DNA from: JAKLKS01 sp964370855
GTDB taxonomy: Bacteria; Planctomycetota; JAJSAM01; JAKLKS01
Assembly (NCBI GenBank): GCA_964370855.1
Contig: CAYJMF010000001.1
Location: 62,001-126,000 of the forward strand
DNA length: 64,000 bases
Direction of reading: 5' to 3'
In this document: positions 28,566 through 35,414 of the stretch, one piece after another
How positions within the stretch are numbered: the first letter of the stretch is position 1
How the letters are laid out: the number at the start of each line of letters is the position of its first letter
Program-made: the position numbers and the translations under genes
Notes under the pieces: model-generated
Databases searched by the model: none
What the model saw: only the letters and a program-made list of their open reading frames with translations
What the model was told of the DNA's origin: nothing

Positions 28566-29449
28566 ACCGCACCACCCTCCGCGTCCCCGTCACTTTCAAG
28601 GAAGTCGAACGCCGCCTCGTAGACTCGATCCACCAGATCCCGAACCTCACTCGGCGCCAGCCCTCTCAGGTCACTCTGCATCGAGGACGCCGCATCTTCC
28701 ACAGATCGCCCGATGAAGTCGTGCAGTTGGTTCTGAACCGTCTGGGCTGCTCGCACACTCTCTGGTAGGACAACGCCTCTGGAGCCGATGTCGTTGAACA
28801 CCCGCATCTCGATCGTGCGCGTGACATACATCTCGAAGACCGTCTGCAACTGCGCGGCGCTGAGGGAGTCTAGATCGGTGATGCCGGCGCCAGTGAGCCC
28901 GACGATAGTCTCCACGAACGCTTCTCGCGCAATTCCCGCGTCCACGGAACCGCCCACGGGACACACCACATCAGCAAGGCCGAGGAAGACCTCCTCGATT
29001 GGACGACCCGCAAGGCCACCGAGGTTCAGGGCCTGAAGGGCCTGTGCAGATCCGCGGGCCTGAACGTCCGCAAGGAAGCCAATCAGGCCAGCGCCGACGG
29101 TTCGTGACGATCCCATCCGCCGGGCCGCCTGTCTCGGGCCGCCCGAAGATGTGGACACGTACTTTCTGAGAGCATGCCTCAGGTGCGCACCGCCGCCCCC
29201 GCCTGAGCGAGCGAACCTAGAGAAACTCGCTCGTGCGGCACGGAAGCGATCCGCCGAACCCGCAGGGACTGTTACCTCATGCGGCGGTGCAATGGCATCC
29301 GGCGGTCCGGCTGGGCTTTCCGGCGCGGCGGGTGTCGCCTCTGGACCACCCCCCGGATCTTCTGCGCCCCCTTCTTCCCCCGATAGCAACCACGTTGGGA
29401 CAAGGGGTGTCCTACCACCAGGACCTGCGTAGGAACCGGAAGTCCCCAT
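28562..29449 (-). CDS. qatB: QatB, Qat anti-phage system protein of unknown activity
   Basis: Encodes 295 residues. It opens with MGTSGSYAGPGG, matching the Gly/Ser-rich start typical of QatB, then a Pro/Glu/Ala-rich linker to about residue 70. An all-helical domain follows. The ATG at 29449 overlaps the last base of the qatA stop (TAATG) and follows GGAAGGA at a good distance, so this start is preferred over the open frame running up to 29605. No catalytic motif is known for the family; assignment rests on the N-terminal signature and on its position between qatA and qatC. Confidence 0.87.
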   Translation of the reverse strand: MGTSGSYAGPGGRTPLVPTWLLSGEEGGAEDPGGGPEATPAAPESPAGPPDAIAPPHEVTVPAGSADRFRAARASFSRFARSGGGGGAHLRHALRKYVSTSSGGPRQAARRMGSSRTVGAGLIGFLADVQARGSAQALQALNLGGLAGRPIEEVFLGLADVVCPVGGSVDAGIAREAFVETIVGLTGAGITDLDSLSAAQLQTVFEMYVTRTIEMRVFNDIGSRGVVLPESVRAAQTVQNQLHDFIGRSVEDAASSMQSDLRGLAPSEVRDLVDRVYEAAFDFLESDGDAEGGAV

Positions 29450-31464
29450 TACGAATCCTTCCGCCCGAGCTTCAGGGCCGCAACTACAGCGGCCTTGAGT
29501 CGCGATCCCCCATTGGCGGAAGCCGCCCACGAGGCGCGCAGCCGGTCGAACCGATCGCGGACACCCTTTTCCCGAAGTGCGCGTTCCCAACCCGCGACCG
29601 GCCAAGGACCGAGTCGGTCCACAGGAAGTCCATCGAGGAAGTCTACGAGGTTCCCCTCAAGCGCTGGGTGCGTCTCTACAAGGACTGCGAGGCCAGCAAC
29701 CCCAGGAGGCTCAGTCTCGAACGCATCGCTCGCCAGAATGCGCGCCCTGACGCGTTCGAATACCTGACCTGCCTCAGCTGCGGCGAGTTTTCCAACCTCC
29801 GCCGAATGGCCCTGGACCGAGATCCTTGGGCCCATCAGCTGTTCAGCAAGTCGTTCAAGATGGCCGAGGATGGAGGCTCCGCCGAGGAGGTCCTTCTTTT
29901 CCCTTGATACGAAGAGGTAGGGGCGCAGGTCTACTCCCTCGAAGGAAGGCTCGACTCTGGCCCACTGACGAATCAGATCCGACCCAAGCCACTCCGTCAG
30001 AACCGGCCCAAGTGCAATTGCGGGTGCAGGCACCACCTTGTCCTCATCCTTCTCTTCCCCCGCAGGCTTCCCCCTTGTCGCTGGTTTCGGCGCACCCTCC
30101 GATGCACGCTCCCCCCTAGCGGCTCTCTCCAACGCCGCCACGTCCGGTGAGACCCCGTTTGGTGACGAGACCGTAACAGTGGCCAGTTGCTCGAACAGTC
30201 GGGGAATAAATCGCTCCGCCAGCATCAGTTTCCCGAGCACGGGGACCTTCACGGTCTCGCCGAATCCACGGGCTTCAGCAATCCGCTTTCGCAGCATGAG
30301 CGTGTTGAGGAACCGCTTAATCTGCCTCGGATTACCCTTCGTACCAGTAGCGAGTGTCGGACCTATCTGGTCGCTAAGCGTGAGCGCGCCCTGCACCTTG
30401 GCAGCTTGCCCTCCTAGCGCTCCTCTCAGGCTTGCCGCATCAATGGCACCGCCCTCCCAAGGTCGTCTGAGCTTCTCTCGCGCCGCATCGATCAGCCTGC
30501 GGAAGTCCTTGTCGCCCTCGCCAAGCTCGGCACCGACGAGAAGTAGGGTGACGTATGTACGTGTCTCTGACTCTCCGAGGGATGGGATTCTGAAGGGGAC
30601 CTGGATGAGCTTCTCCAGGTAATTGCGGGCATACGTTTGAGAGCCCGGCGACTCTGGCAGGTCAGGAAAGTGCCTTCGGACCGCATACTCGATCATCCCC
30701 TCGTCCGCCGCCACCACGAACGCTGTTCGAGGGGTGAACACGAACAGCCGGATAGCCTCCAGAGTCTCGATTGCCGTGTCTGGCAGGCAACGGTCAAGGT
30801 CATCGATGAGCACGACGAGTTGGTCGATGCCGGCCGCCACCAGCAAGTCGTCGAATGCCTTCCGGAAGGCGTCAATTTCCTCCGGCACATTCTTGGCACC
30901 CGGCTCGTCCTTGAGGAGAGAGCAGGCTCCCTCGAGGGCTGCTTCGACATTGACCTTGTCCGCGAGCTTCCCGGGATCCGAGAGGACGCCCGCCACGGTC
31001 GTTGCGACCGCACGGATCTGATCGGGTGCGGGCAAGCCGGTAGCCACAGTCAGGGCGAGCCCGCCGGCTTTCTTCGCGACCTTTAGCAAATCGAGCCGAC
31101 GGAAGACCGCCTTGACCGAATCCGTTGCCTTCGTAAGAGCTGGCCGCTTCTCGAGGAGACCGGACACGATCCCCTCGATGAGCACGATCTTTGCGTCTTC
31201 GAAACCCTGGAGCCTCCACCCATTGAACTTTATGCAGAGGACCCGGTCATTCCCCCCAAGCCCAACGCAGATCATCTCTAGAAGGCTCGACTTCCCAGCG
31301 CCCCAATCGCCATGCACGCCTACTGTCACAGGCAGCTCGGGGCGCTCTCGCAGGAGTGCGATGATCGTCTTGGCGATGGTCTCGTTGTTCAGGAGGTCGA
31401 CTGTCGTTTCGTGATCGCTCAGAAGCGCTATGGCGCGTCCGGCCGGAGCGGCGGGTGCCGTCAC
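29449..31464 (-). CDS. qatA: QatA, KAP-family P-loop ATPase of the Qat system
   Basis: Encodes 671 residues. Walker A is GDWGAGKSS (52-60) and Walker B is LVVLIDDLDRC (216-226), both typical of KAP NTPases. A hydrophobic segment in the large insertion between them (about 132-145) is weak and may or may not be a membrane segment. The C-terminal 250 residues are helical. The GTG at 31464 is the only close start: an in-frame TAG lies two codons upstream, and GGGGAG sits 9 nt before the GTG. It is the first gene of the operon. KAP ATPases in defence are thought to sense infection or drive assembly of the partner enzymes. Confidence 0.93.
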   Translation of the reverse strand: MTAPAAPAGRAIALLSDHETTVDLLNNETIAKTIIALLRERPELPVTVGVHGDWGAGKSSLLEMICVGLGGNDRVLCIKFNGWRLQGFEDAKIVLIEGIVSGLLEKRPALTKATDSVKAVFRRLDLLKVAKKAGGLALTVATGLPAPDQIRAVATTVAGVLSDPGKLADKVNVEAALEGACSLLKDEPGAKNVPEEIDAFRKAFDDLLVAAGIDQLVVLIDDLDRCLPDTAIETLEAIRLFVFTPRTAFVVAADEGMIEYAVRRHFPDLPESPGSQTYARNYLEKLIQVPFRIPSLGESETRTYVTLLLVGAELGEGDKDFRRLIDAAREKLRRPWEGGAIDAASLRGALGGQAAKVQGALTLSDQIGPTLATGTKGNPRQIKRFLNTLMLRKRIAEARGFGETVKVPVLGKLMLAERFIPRLFEQLATVTVSSPNGVSPDVAALERAARGERASEGAPKPATRGKPAGEEKDEDKVVPAPAIALGPVLTEWLGSDLIRQWARVEPSFEGVDLRPYLFVSREKKDLLGGASILGHLERLAEQLMGPRISVQGHSAEVGKLAAAEAGQVFERVRARILASDAFETEPPGVAGLAVLVETHPALEGNLVDFLDGLPVDRLGPWPVAGWERALREKGVRDRFDRLRASWAASANGGSRLKAAVVAALKLGRKDS

Positions 31465-31844
31465 GGCCTAATGCTCCCCACCGGCCCCTTCTCGATGCGG
31501 GCGGCCAACCTGAACCCCGGCTCCCGCGATGACAGTGGGAGGGCCAAGCCCGAACTCCAACCGTCGAGAAGGGTCTTGTGGACCCCGACAAAGTAGACCA
31601 CTGACATTCCTCCCAACGCCCTTCGTCGCCCCGACACTCGTCACCCTCAAGAGTCTAGGGGACTTGAAGTGCAATGTCCATCCCAACCTGTCTTGGGGTC
31701 CGTGCGTCGTGCCCGACAGTGCATGCTTCATGGCGTCGTCCCGATAGCACCCTATCGGAACACGGGGGGCTTGAGCCGTGCCCTCCATAGGGGCGGTATG
31801 GCTGCTCAAAGCTTTGTGTTTTTGGGACACAGATGGCCGAGGTG
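31465..31844. other. Intergenic region upstream of qatA
   Basis: About 380 nt without a convincing gene on either strand. It should contain the qatA promoter, but no confident -35/-10 pair can be named. The only clear structure is the hairpin at 31741-31758, listed separately. Confidence 0.5.
31741..31758 (-). terminator. Hairpin between the 31845 gene and qatA
   Basis: CCGATAG and CTATCGG form a perfect 7-bp stem with a CACC tetraloop. It lies about 90 nt beyond the stop of the minus-strand gene at 31845-32303 and 280 nt before qatA. A weak terminator or a regulatory RNA structure are both possible; there is no T-run. Confidence 0.4.
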
Positions 31845-32303
31845 CTACCCGGCATGAAGTCCGATGTGTGCGATCACAAAGACCCGCTCTTGTGGCTTCT
31901 CGCCGGAGTCAGCCCAATAGACGCGCTCGGTCTCTGTGGGGGACCCGCTCCGTAGGTGGTACCGGTAGCGACACTCCTCCTGCTTCCCGTCCGGGAGAGT
32001 CGCGTAAACCCCCCTATCAGCCATCTTGAACTTCCCTTGAGAGATACCGTTCACCGCGAGGATCTCCTTGAGTACATCACCGATGTTCTTTCCCAGCCCG
32101 CCCTGTCGAACCCGGCCACAGAGCTCATGCAGAGACTTAAGGAAGAAGTAGATCGTCCCGCCGATCACGTTCCCCTTTACTAGGAGGCCGTCCGGTATGA
32201 CGAGGCGGTCCGTGAACTCCACATCAGCGGCCGCAACCGCCACTCCAAACAGGAATATCATCACATCTCGTCCGGGTGTGACCGGGACCCTGGACTCCAC
32301 CAT
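31845..32303 (-). CDS. Hypothetical island protein with hydrophobic N-terminus
   Basis: Encodes 152 residues from the ATG at 32303 (in-frame ATGs at 32375 and 32261 are alternatives). A hydrophobic stretch MIFLFGVAVAAADV near the N-terminus could be a signal or membrane anchor. The middle reads as a mixed alpha/beta domain (GGTIYFFLKSLHELCGRV), and the C-terminus is charged with several aromatics. It lies on the same strand upstream of the Qat operon but 380 nt away, so probably not co-transcribed. No family recognised. Confidence 0.5.
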   Translation of the reverse strand: MVESRVPVTPGRDVMIFLFGVAVAAADVEFTDRLVIPDGLLVKGNVIGGTIYFFLKSLHELCGRVRQGGLGKNIGDVLKEILAVNGISQGKFKMADRGVYATLPDGKQEECRYRYHLRSGSPTETERVYWADSGEKPQERVFVIAHIGLHAG

Positions 32304-32463
32304 GGTTCTTATGCCTTTCCATGAATGCGCGCGCCCACCATCGTGTCTTCCACTTTGCTTCCGGTCGAACCCCACCTATTCCTGCTTCCAATCGCCCCCC
32401 ACTGGCGGCGTCGCCTCAGTGTCGCCGCTGAGTCCGAGGCCCCAACTACCTCACCCGGCACAT

Positions 32464-32502
32464 CTAGCCGCCACCCATGGAGCGCCTCGAAAAGGCGGCT
32501 AG
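32464..32502. repeat. Inverted repeat before the glycosylase remnant
   Basis: CTAGCCGCC (32464-32472) and GGCGGCTAG (32494-32502) are perfect 9-bp reverse complements around a 21-nt spacer. The right arm ends 10 nt before the start of the Fpg/Nei-like remnant. It could be a terminator of a lost gene or an operator. Confidence 0.45.
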
Positions 32503-32512
32503 ACTATCCGGA

Positions 32513-32620
32513 ATGGCGATGCCAGAACTGCCGGAACCCACAGTGCTGGACTTGAAGAGAATACTCATCATTCCGACACTTGCCTCCGAACCACTACGTA
32601 ATCGTACTCTTCCGGATTGA
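32513..32620 (+). pseudogene. N-terminal remnant resembling Fpg/Nei DNA glycosylase
   Basis: The plus-strand frame from ATG 32513 reads MAMPELPEPTVLDLKRIL and then degenerates to a stop at 32620. MPELPE is the invariant start of formamidopyrimidine/endonuclease VIII glycosylases, where Pro2 and Glu3 are catalytic after removal of Met, and a helix normally follows. Intact family members are about 270 residues. Only some 15 residues match, and the tail overlaps the opposite-strand gene at 32568-32846. I infer a gene destroyed by rearrangement within the island; a chance match cannot be excluded. Confidence 0.4.
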
Positions 32621-32846
32621 ACAGAACCGAGTTATCATCCATATAAGGCTTCAGCTTGGCAAAATGTCGCCTCGACACATGTCTTCCACCAACGAATTCT
32701 GGGTCGACTTTAGACCTCCCGAAGATTACCACAAGGCCCATGATGTCTATCGAAAGCCATGTTTCCCCAGCTATCTGGCTGGCCCGCTTCCCCCGCTTGA
32801 AGTACCACTCCAAGTTCGCCCTCGCGCGCACACTCCGGCCCTTCAT
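32568..32846 (-). CDS. Small basic hypothetical protein
   Basis: Encodes 92 residues from an ATG preceded by AAGGAGG at 7 nt, an excellent ribosome binding site. The protein is basic at the N-terminus (KGRSVRARANLEWYFKRGKR), has a short hydrophobic strand (LSIDIMGLVVIFGR) and an acidic/aromatic C-terminus. Its start overlaps the stop of a 22-codon upstream frame by ATGA. Codon use is less GC-rich than the chromosome, as elsewhere in the island. No family recognised; it is compact enough for a toxin, antitoxin or DNA-binding accessory protein, but nothing proves that. Confidence 0.6.
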   Translation of the reverse strand: MKGRSVRARANLEWYFKRGKRASQIAGETWLSIDIMGLVVIFGRSKVDPEFVGGRHVSRRHFAKLKPYMDDNSVLFNPEEYDYVVVRRQVSE

Positions 32847-32911
32847 CGCACCGCCTCCTTGCAGCGACCGAACTCAACCGCCCTCGAGACAGTACTATCC
32901 TTAATGTCCAT
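32843..32911 (-). CDS. 22-residue leader-type ORF coupled to the 92-residue gene
   Basis: ATG at 32911 follows AGGAGGGAGC, a near-perfect ribosome binding site. The frame encodes 22 residues (MDIKDSTVSRAVEFGRCKEA plus two more) and its TGA overlaps the ATG of the next gene in an ATGA. The ribosome binding site of the downstream gene lies inside this frame, so translation of the short frame would control access to it. The frame is also open further upstream to an ATG at 32941. It could be a leader peptide or a very small protein. Confidence 0.45.
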   Translation of the reverse strand: MDIKDSTVSRAVEFGRCKEAVR

Positions 32912-32934
32912 GCTCCCTCCTGCCACACTCGCTC

Positions 32935-33234
32935 CTACCATGGAATCTTCCCGTTCTTCGCAGGCTCGGGCCCCTTTGTCATCTTTCCGGTAATGGGATC
33001 CTCAAGGAGATGAAGTCGAAGTACGAGTGATCGGGCGGCTGAGACGGATCGAACCGGCGCTTTCCGTTGCGGCTCCGGTCCCTCGGCTCACTCCGTGAAG
33101 CGGATGTCGAGCACGTGAGAGCGGTGGCCCCTGCCGTCCCGCGCACGGGCCGCTTTCGCCCGCTGGCCGCGTTCGGGCGGGACTCCCCGGACTCCCCACC
33201 CAATCGCCTCCAAAAGGCCAGGATTGTCAACTTG
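32935..33234 (-). pseudogene. Decayed gene with at least two frameshifts
   Basis: Protein-like stretches switch frame along the minus strand. The first runs to HVLDIRFTE and then a stop at 33088. The second, in another frame, reads NGKRRFDPSQPPDHSYFDFIS. The last, in the first frame again, reads LEDPITGKMTKGPEPAKNG and ends IPW at the TAG at 32935. Joined by two single-base shifts they give one continuous hydrophilic protein tail. I do not recognise the family. It lies directly beside the tRNA fragment, where integration and decay are expected. Confidence 0.4.
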
Positions 33235-33312
33235 TCAGGCAAAGTGGACGGCAAAGTGAACCAATAAATTTCCTTAACTAACTGATTTTAAACTACTTAC
33301 GCAATAGCCCGC

Positions 33313-33362
33313 ACGGCTTCCCAAGCCGAATGTCGAGGGTTCGATCCCCTTCGCCCGCTCCA
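33313..33362 (+). other. 3' fragment of tRNA-Gly(CCC), probable attachment site
   Basis: The sequence contains an anticodon arm with loop TTCCCAA (anticodon CCC), a variable region, a T-arm GAGGG-TTCGATC-CCCTT, an acceptor 3' strand CGCCCGC, a discriminator T and an encoded CCA at 33360-33362. The D-arm and acceptor 5' strand (expected GCGGGCG) are absent; instead AT-rich DNA precedes the fragment. This is what remains at the far end of an element that integrated into a tRNA 3' end. The intact tRNA and its matching att copy are not seen in the window. Confidence 0.65.
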
Positions 33363-33518
33363 ACTTAACCCTTTCAGGGACCAACGGTTAGGACGGCGCC
33401 CATTCCCCTCGCCCATGGACCTGCACCGTCCGTGGCACCAAGAATGGCACCAACAGGGCGGGGTTCCATGTGGGCTACGCCGCCCCGTCCCCCGCAGGGT
33501 GGACTCCCTCCGCGGAGA

Positions 33519-35327
33519 TCAGCGAATCGTCAGTTCCCAGATCCGCCGGATCAAGGGGACTTCGAGGTCACCGTCGGGCTCCATCTCGTCCCGCAGGGAG
33601 AGGAGGACGCGGCTCCCCTCGGGCAGCTTCCCCGTGGGGAATCTCATCTCGTAGGTCTCCCCCGAAGCGATCCGCCGGTAGACGTCGAGCTTCGCCAGCA
33701 GGTGGTAGGCGGGCAGGACCCGGCAGGCCTGGAGGTCGAGCTCCATCCGGCCCTTCGGCTCCCCGGTCAGCGGGACCATGATGGCCACGGCGTAGCGTGG
33801 AGCCAGGGTGTTGATGGCCACGGGGGTCTTCCGGCGATTGGCGATGGCGAGGACGACCTCGTCCCCTTCCCGGCGCCCGCGGACGTCCACGCCCGGGTCC
33901 TCGTCCCGGGCCCGGTCCATCCAGAGCTCGATGTCCCCCGCCCTGTCGGAGTCCGCGGCGAACCCGATCCACCGGGAGTCGGGGCGGATCCTCCCGGCGG
34001 CCAGGTCCTCCTTCAGCGCGGCTCCCTGCACCTCCGGGTCGGGCCAGGCGCCGAGGAAGTAGTCCCGTTCCGTCTCGCACTTCGCCCCCCATGGGAGCGG
34101 CGCTTCCCGGTCGGCGTCCTCGGAGAAGTTCTTCCCCTGCATGAACCCGAAGCGCCAGTAGAGCCCCGCCCAGAGGGAGTTCTGCGCGACCGCGAGGGCC
34201 CAGCCCCGCACCGCCGCGTCCCCGGATTCGCGACGGATCCGGATGGCGGCCTCGAACGCGCGCAGGCGGACGGCGACGGACTCCTTCGGGGTGTCCGCCT
34301 GGTTCAACGCGTTCGCGAGGGCGCCGAGATTCTCCGCCGTCGGCTCCTTTTCCACTTTGGCGAGGAGCCCCAGCACCACGGCGTCCCCCCCGATGAGGCG
34401 CTCCGCCGCGCCCCTGCGGTCCGTCGGGAGTTTGTCCACCTGCTCTTTCAGGAGGGCCGCCACCGCGGCCTCCGCGCCCGCGGAGTTGAGGGCGGCCGCA
34501 GCGGCGGTCACGGAGCGGTGCCAGGCGGACTCGTCCTCGACCAGCAGCGCCCGCTTCAACCGGGCCGTCAGCTCCGCGACGGCCTCGGGCCCGGCCCATC
34601 TCCCGAGGGCGGCGGTGAGGACCGCCGACTCCATCTCCCCTTCGTGGCTCTCACCGCAGACCGTGAGGAGGAACTTCCCGAACTCCGGGTCCTTCCGCGC
34701 CGCCTCGCCCAGTTCGAGGCCCGCGGAGAGACGGAAGTCACCGCCCATCATCCGGCTCCCCGCCTCCCGGGCGTCGCCCTCCCCCGCGAGAATCTCCTTG
34801 AGGAGGTCGAAGGGGCGGGGCCGGAGTCTCGCGCGGAAGCGGGTCCCCGGGCTTAGGACCACCTCCGGCGGAGGGGGAGGCTGCGGTCCATGGGAGCTGT
34901 AGGAGCCATCCCCCTCGTAGTCGACAAGGGCGAACCCGTGCAGTTCGCGGAGGTAGTCCCCCTCGAACCTCCGCTCCGCGGTCTGGGGAACCCCCGTGAG
35001 AAAGGCGGCGATCCTCAGGGCCTTGCCGTCGTCCCGGGGACTCTCCTCTCCCTCCTTCGGAGGCCGGATCGACGCGGCGAGGACCTCGAGGAGATCCTCC
35101 CTCGGTGCATCGAGGAGCGCGTTCACCTGGTCGGTGATGCAGGGCATCTCCCGGGGGATGCTCGTCCCCCACCGGAGGGTGGCCATGGTCCGGCCGAGAT
35201 CGCGGAGGCGCGCCCGGATCCCGGCCCGGGCGGCATCCCGGCTCACCGCCGGCGGCGGGCCCTCCTGCTGCGGCACGAGGAGCGGGGCGAAGAGGAGAGC
35301 GGCGAGGAGCCGCGGGCACGGAAGCAT
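33519..35327 (-). CDS. Secreted hypothetical protein, about 600 residues
   Basis: Encodes 602 residues. The start ATG at 35327 follows GAGGGAGG at 5-6 nt and begins directly with a signal peptide (LPCPRLLAALLFAPLLV); an in-frame upstream start at 35369 has no such support. The mature protein is mainly helical with Ala/Leu/Glu-rich repeats in residues 150-360, suggesting a HEAT- or TPR-like solenoid. A beta-rich C-terminal region of about 150 residues contains RYAVAIMVPLTGEPKGRMEL. No catalytic motif found. It diverges from the WD40 gene with only 87 nt between the starts, so the two probably share a control region and may work together. Confidence 0.7.
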   Translation of the reverse strand: MLPCPRLLAALLFAPLLVPQQEGPPPAVSRDAARAGIRARLRDLGRTMATLRWGTSIPREMPCITDQVNALLDAPREDLLEVLAASIRPPKEGEESPRDDGKALRIAAFLTGVPQTAERRFEGDYLRELHGFALVDYEGDGSYSSHGPQPPPPPEVVLSPGTRFRARLRPRPFDLLKEILAGEGDAREAGSRMMGGDFRLSAGLELGEAARKDPEFGKFLLTVCGESHEGEMESAVLTAALGRWAGPEAVAELTARLKRALLVEDESAWHRSVTAAAAALNSAGAEAAVAALLKEQVDKLPTDRRGAAERLIGGDAVVLGLLAKVEKEPTAENLGALANALNQADTPKESVAVRLRAFEAAIRIRRESGDAAVRGWALAVAQNSLWAGLYWRFGFMQGKNFSEDADREAPLPWGAKCETERDYFLGAWPDPEVQGAALKEDLAAGRIRPDSRWIGFAADSDRAGDIELWMDRARDEDPGVDVRGRREGDEVVLAIANRRKTPVAINTLAPRYAVAIMVPLTGEPKGRMELDLQACRVLPAYHLLAKLDVYRRIASGETYEMRFPTGKLPEGSRVLLSLRDEMEPDGDLEVPLIRRIWELTIR

Positions 35328-35414
35328 GGGGACCTCCCTCTTCCGCATCGTAACCCATCGAGCATCCACGGCCCCCCCGGGCTAGGATGCGCTCCGGTCG
35401 GGTGGAGGATCCCC

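Noticed and set aside
33288..33362. Intact tRNA-Gly gene
   Set aside because: The D-arm and the 5' acceptor strand are missing, so only a 3' fragment is present.
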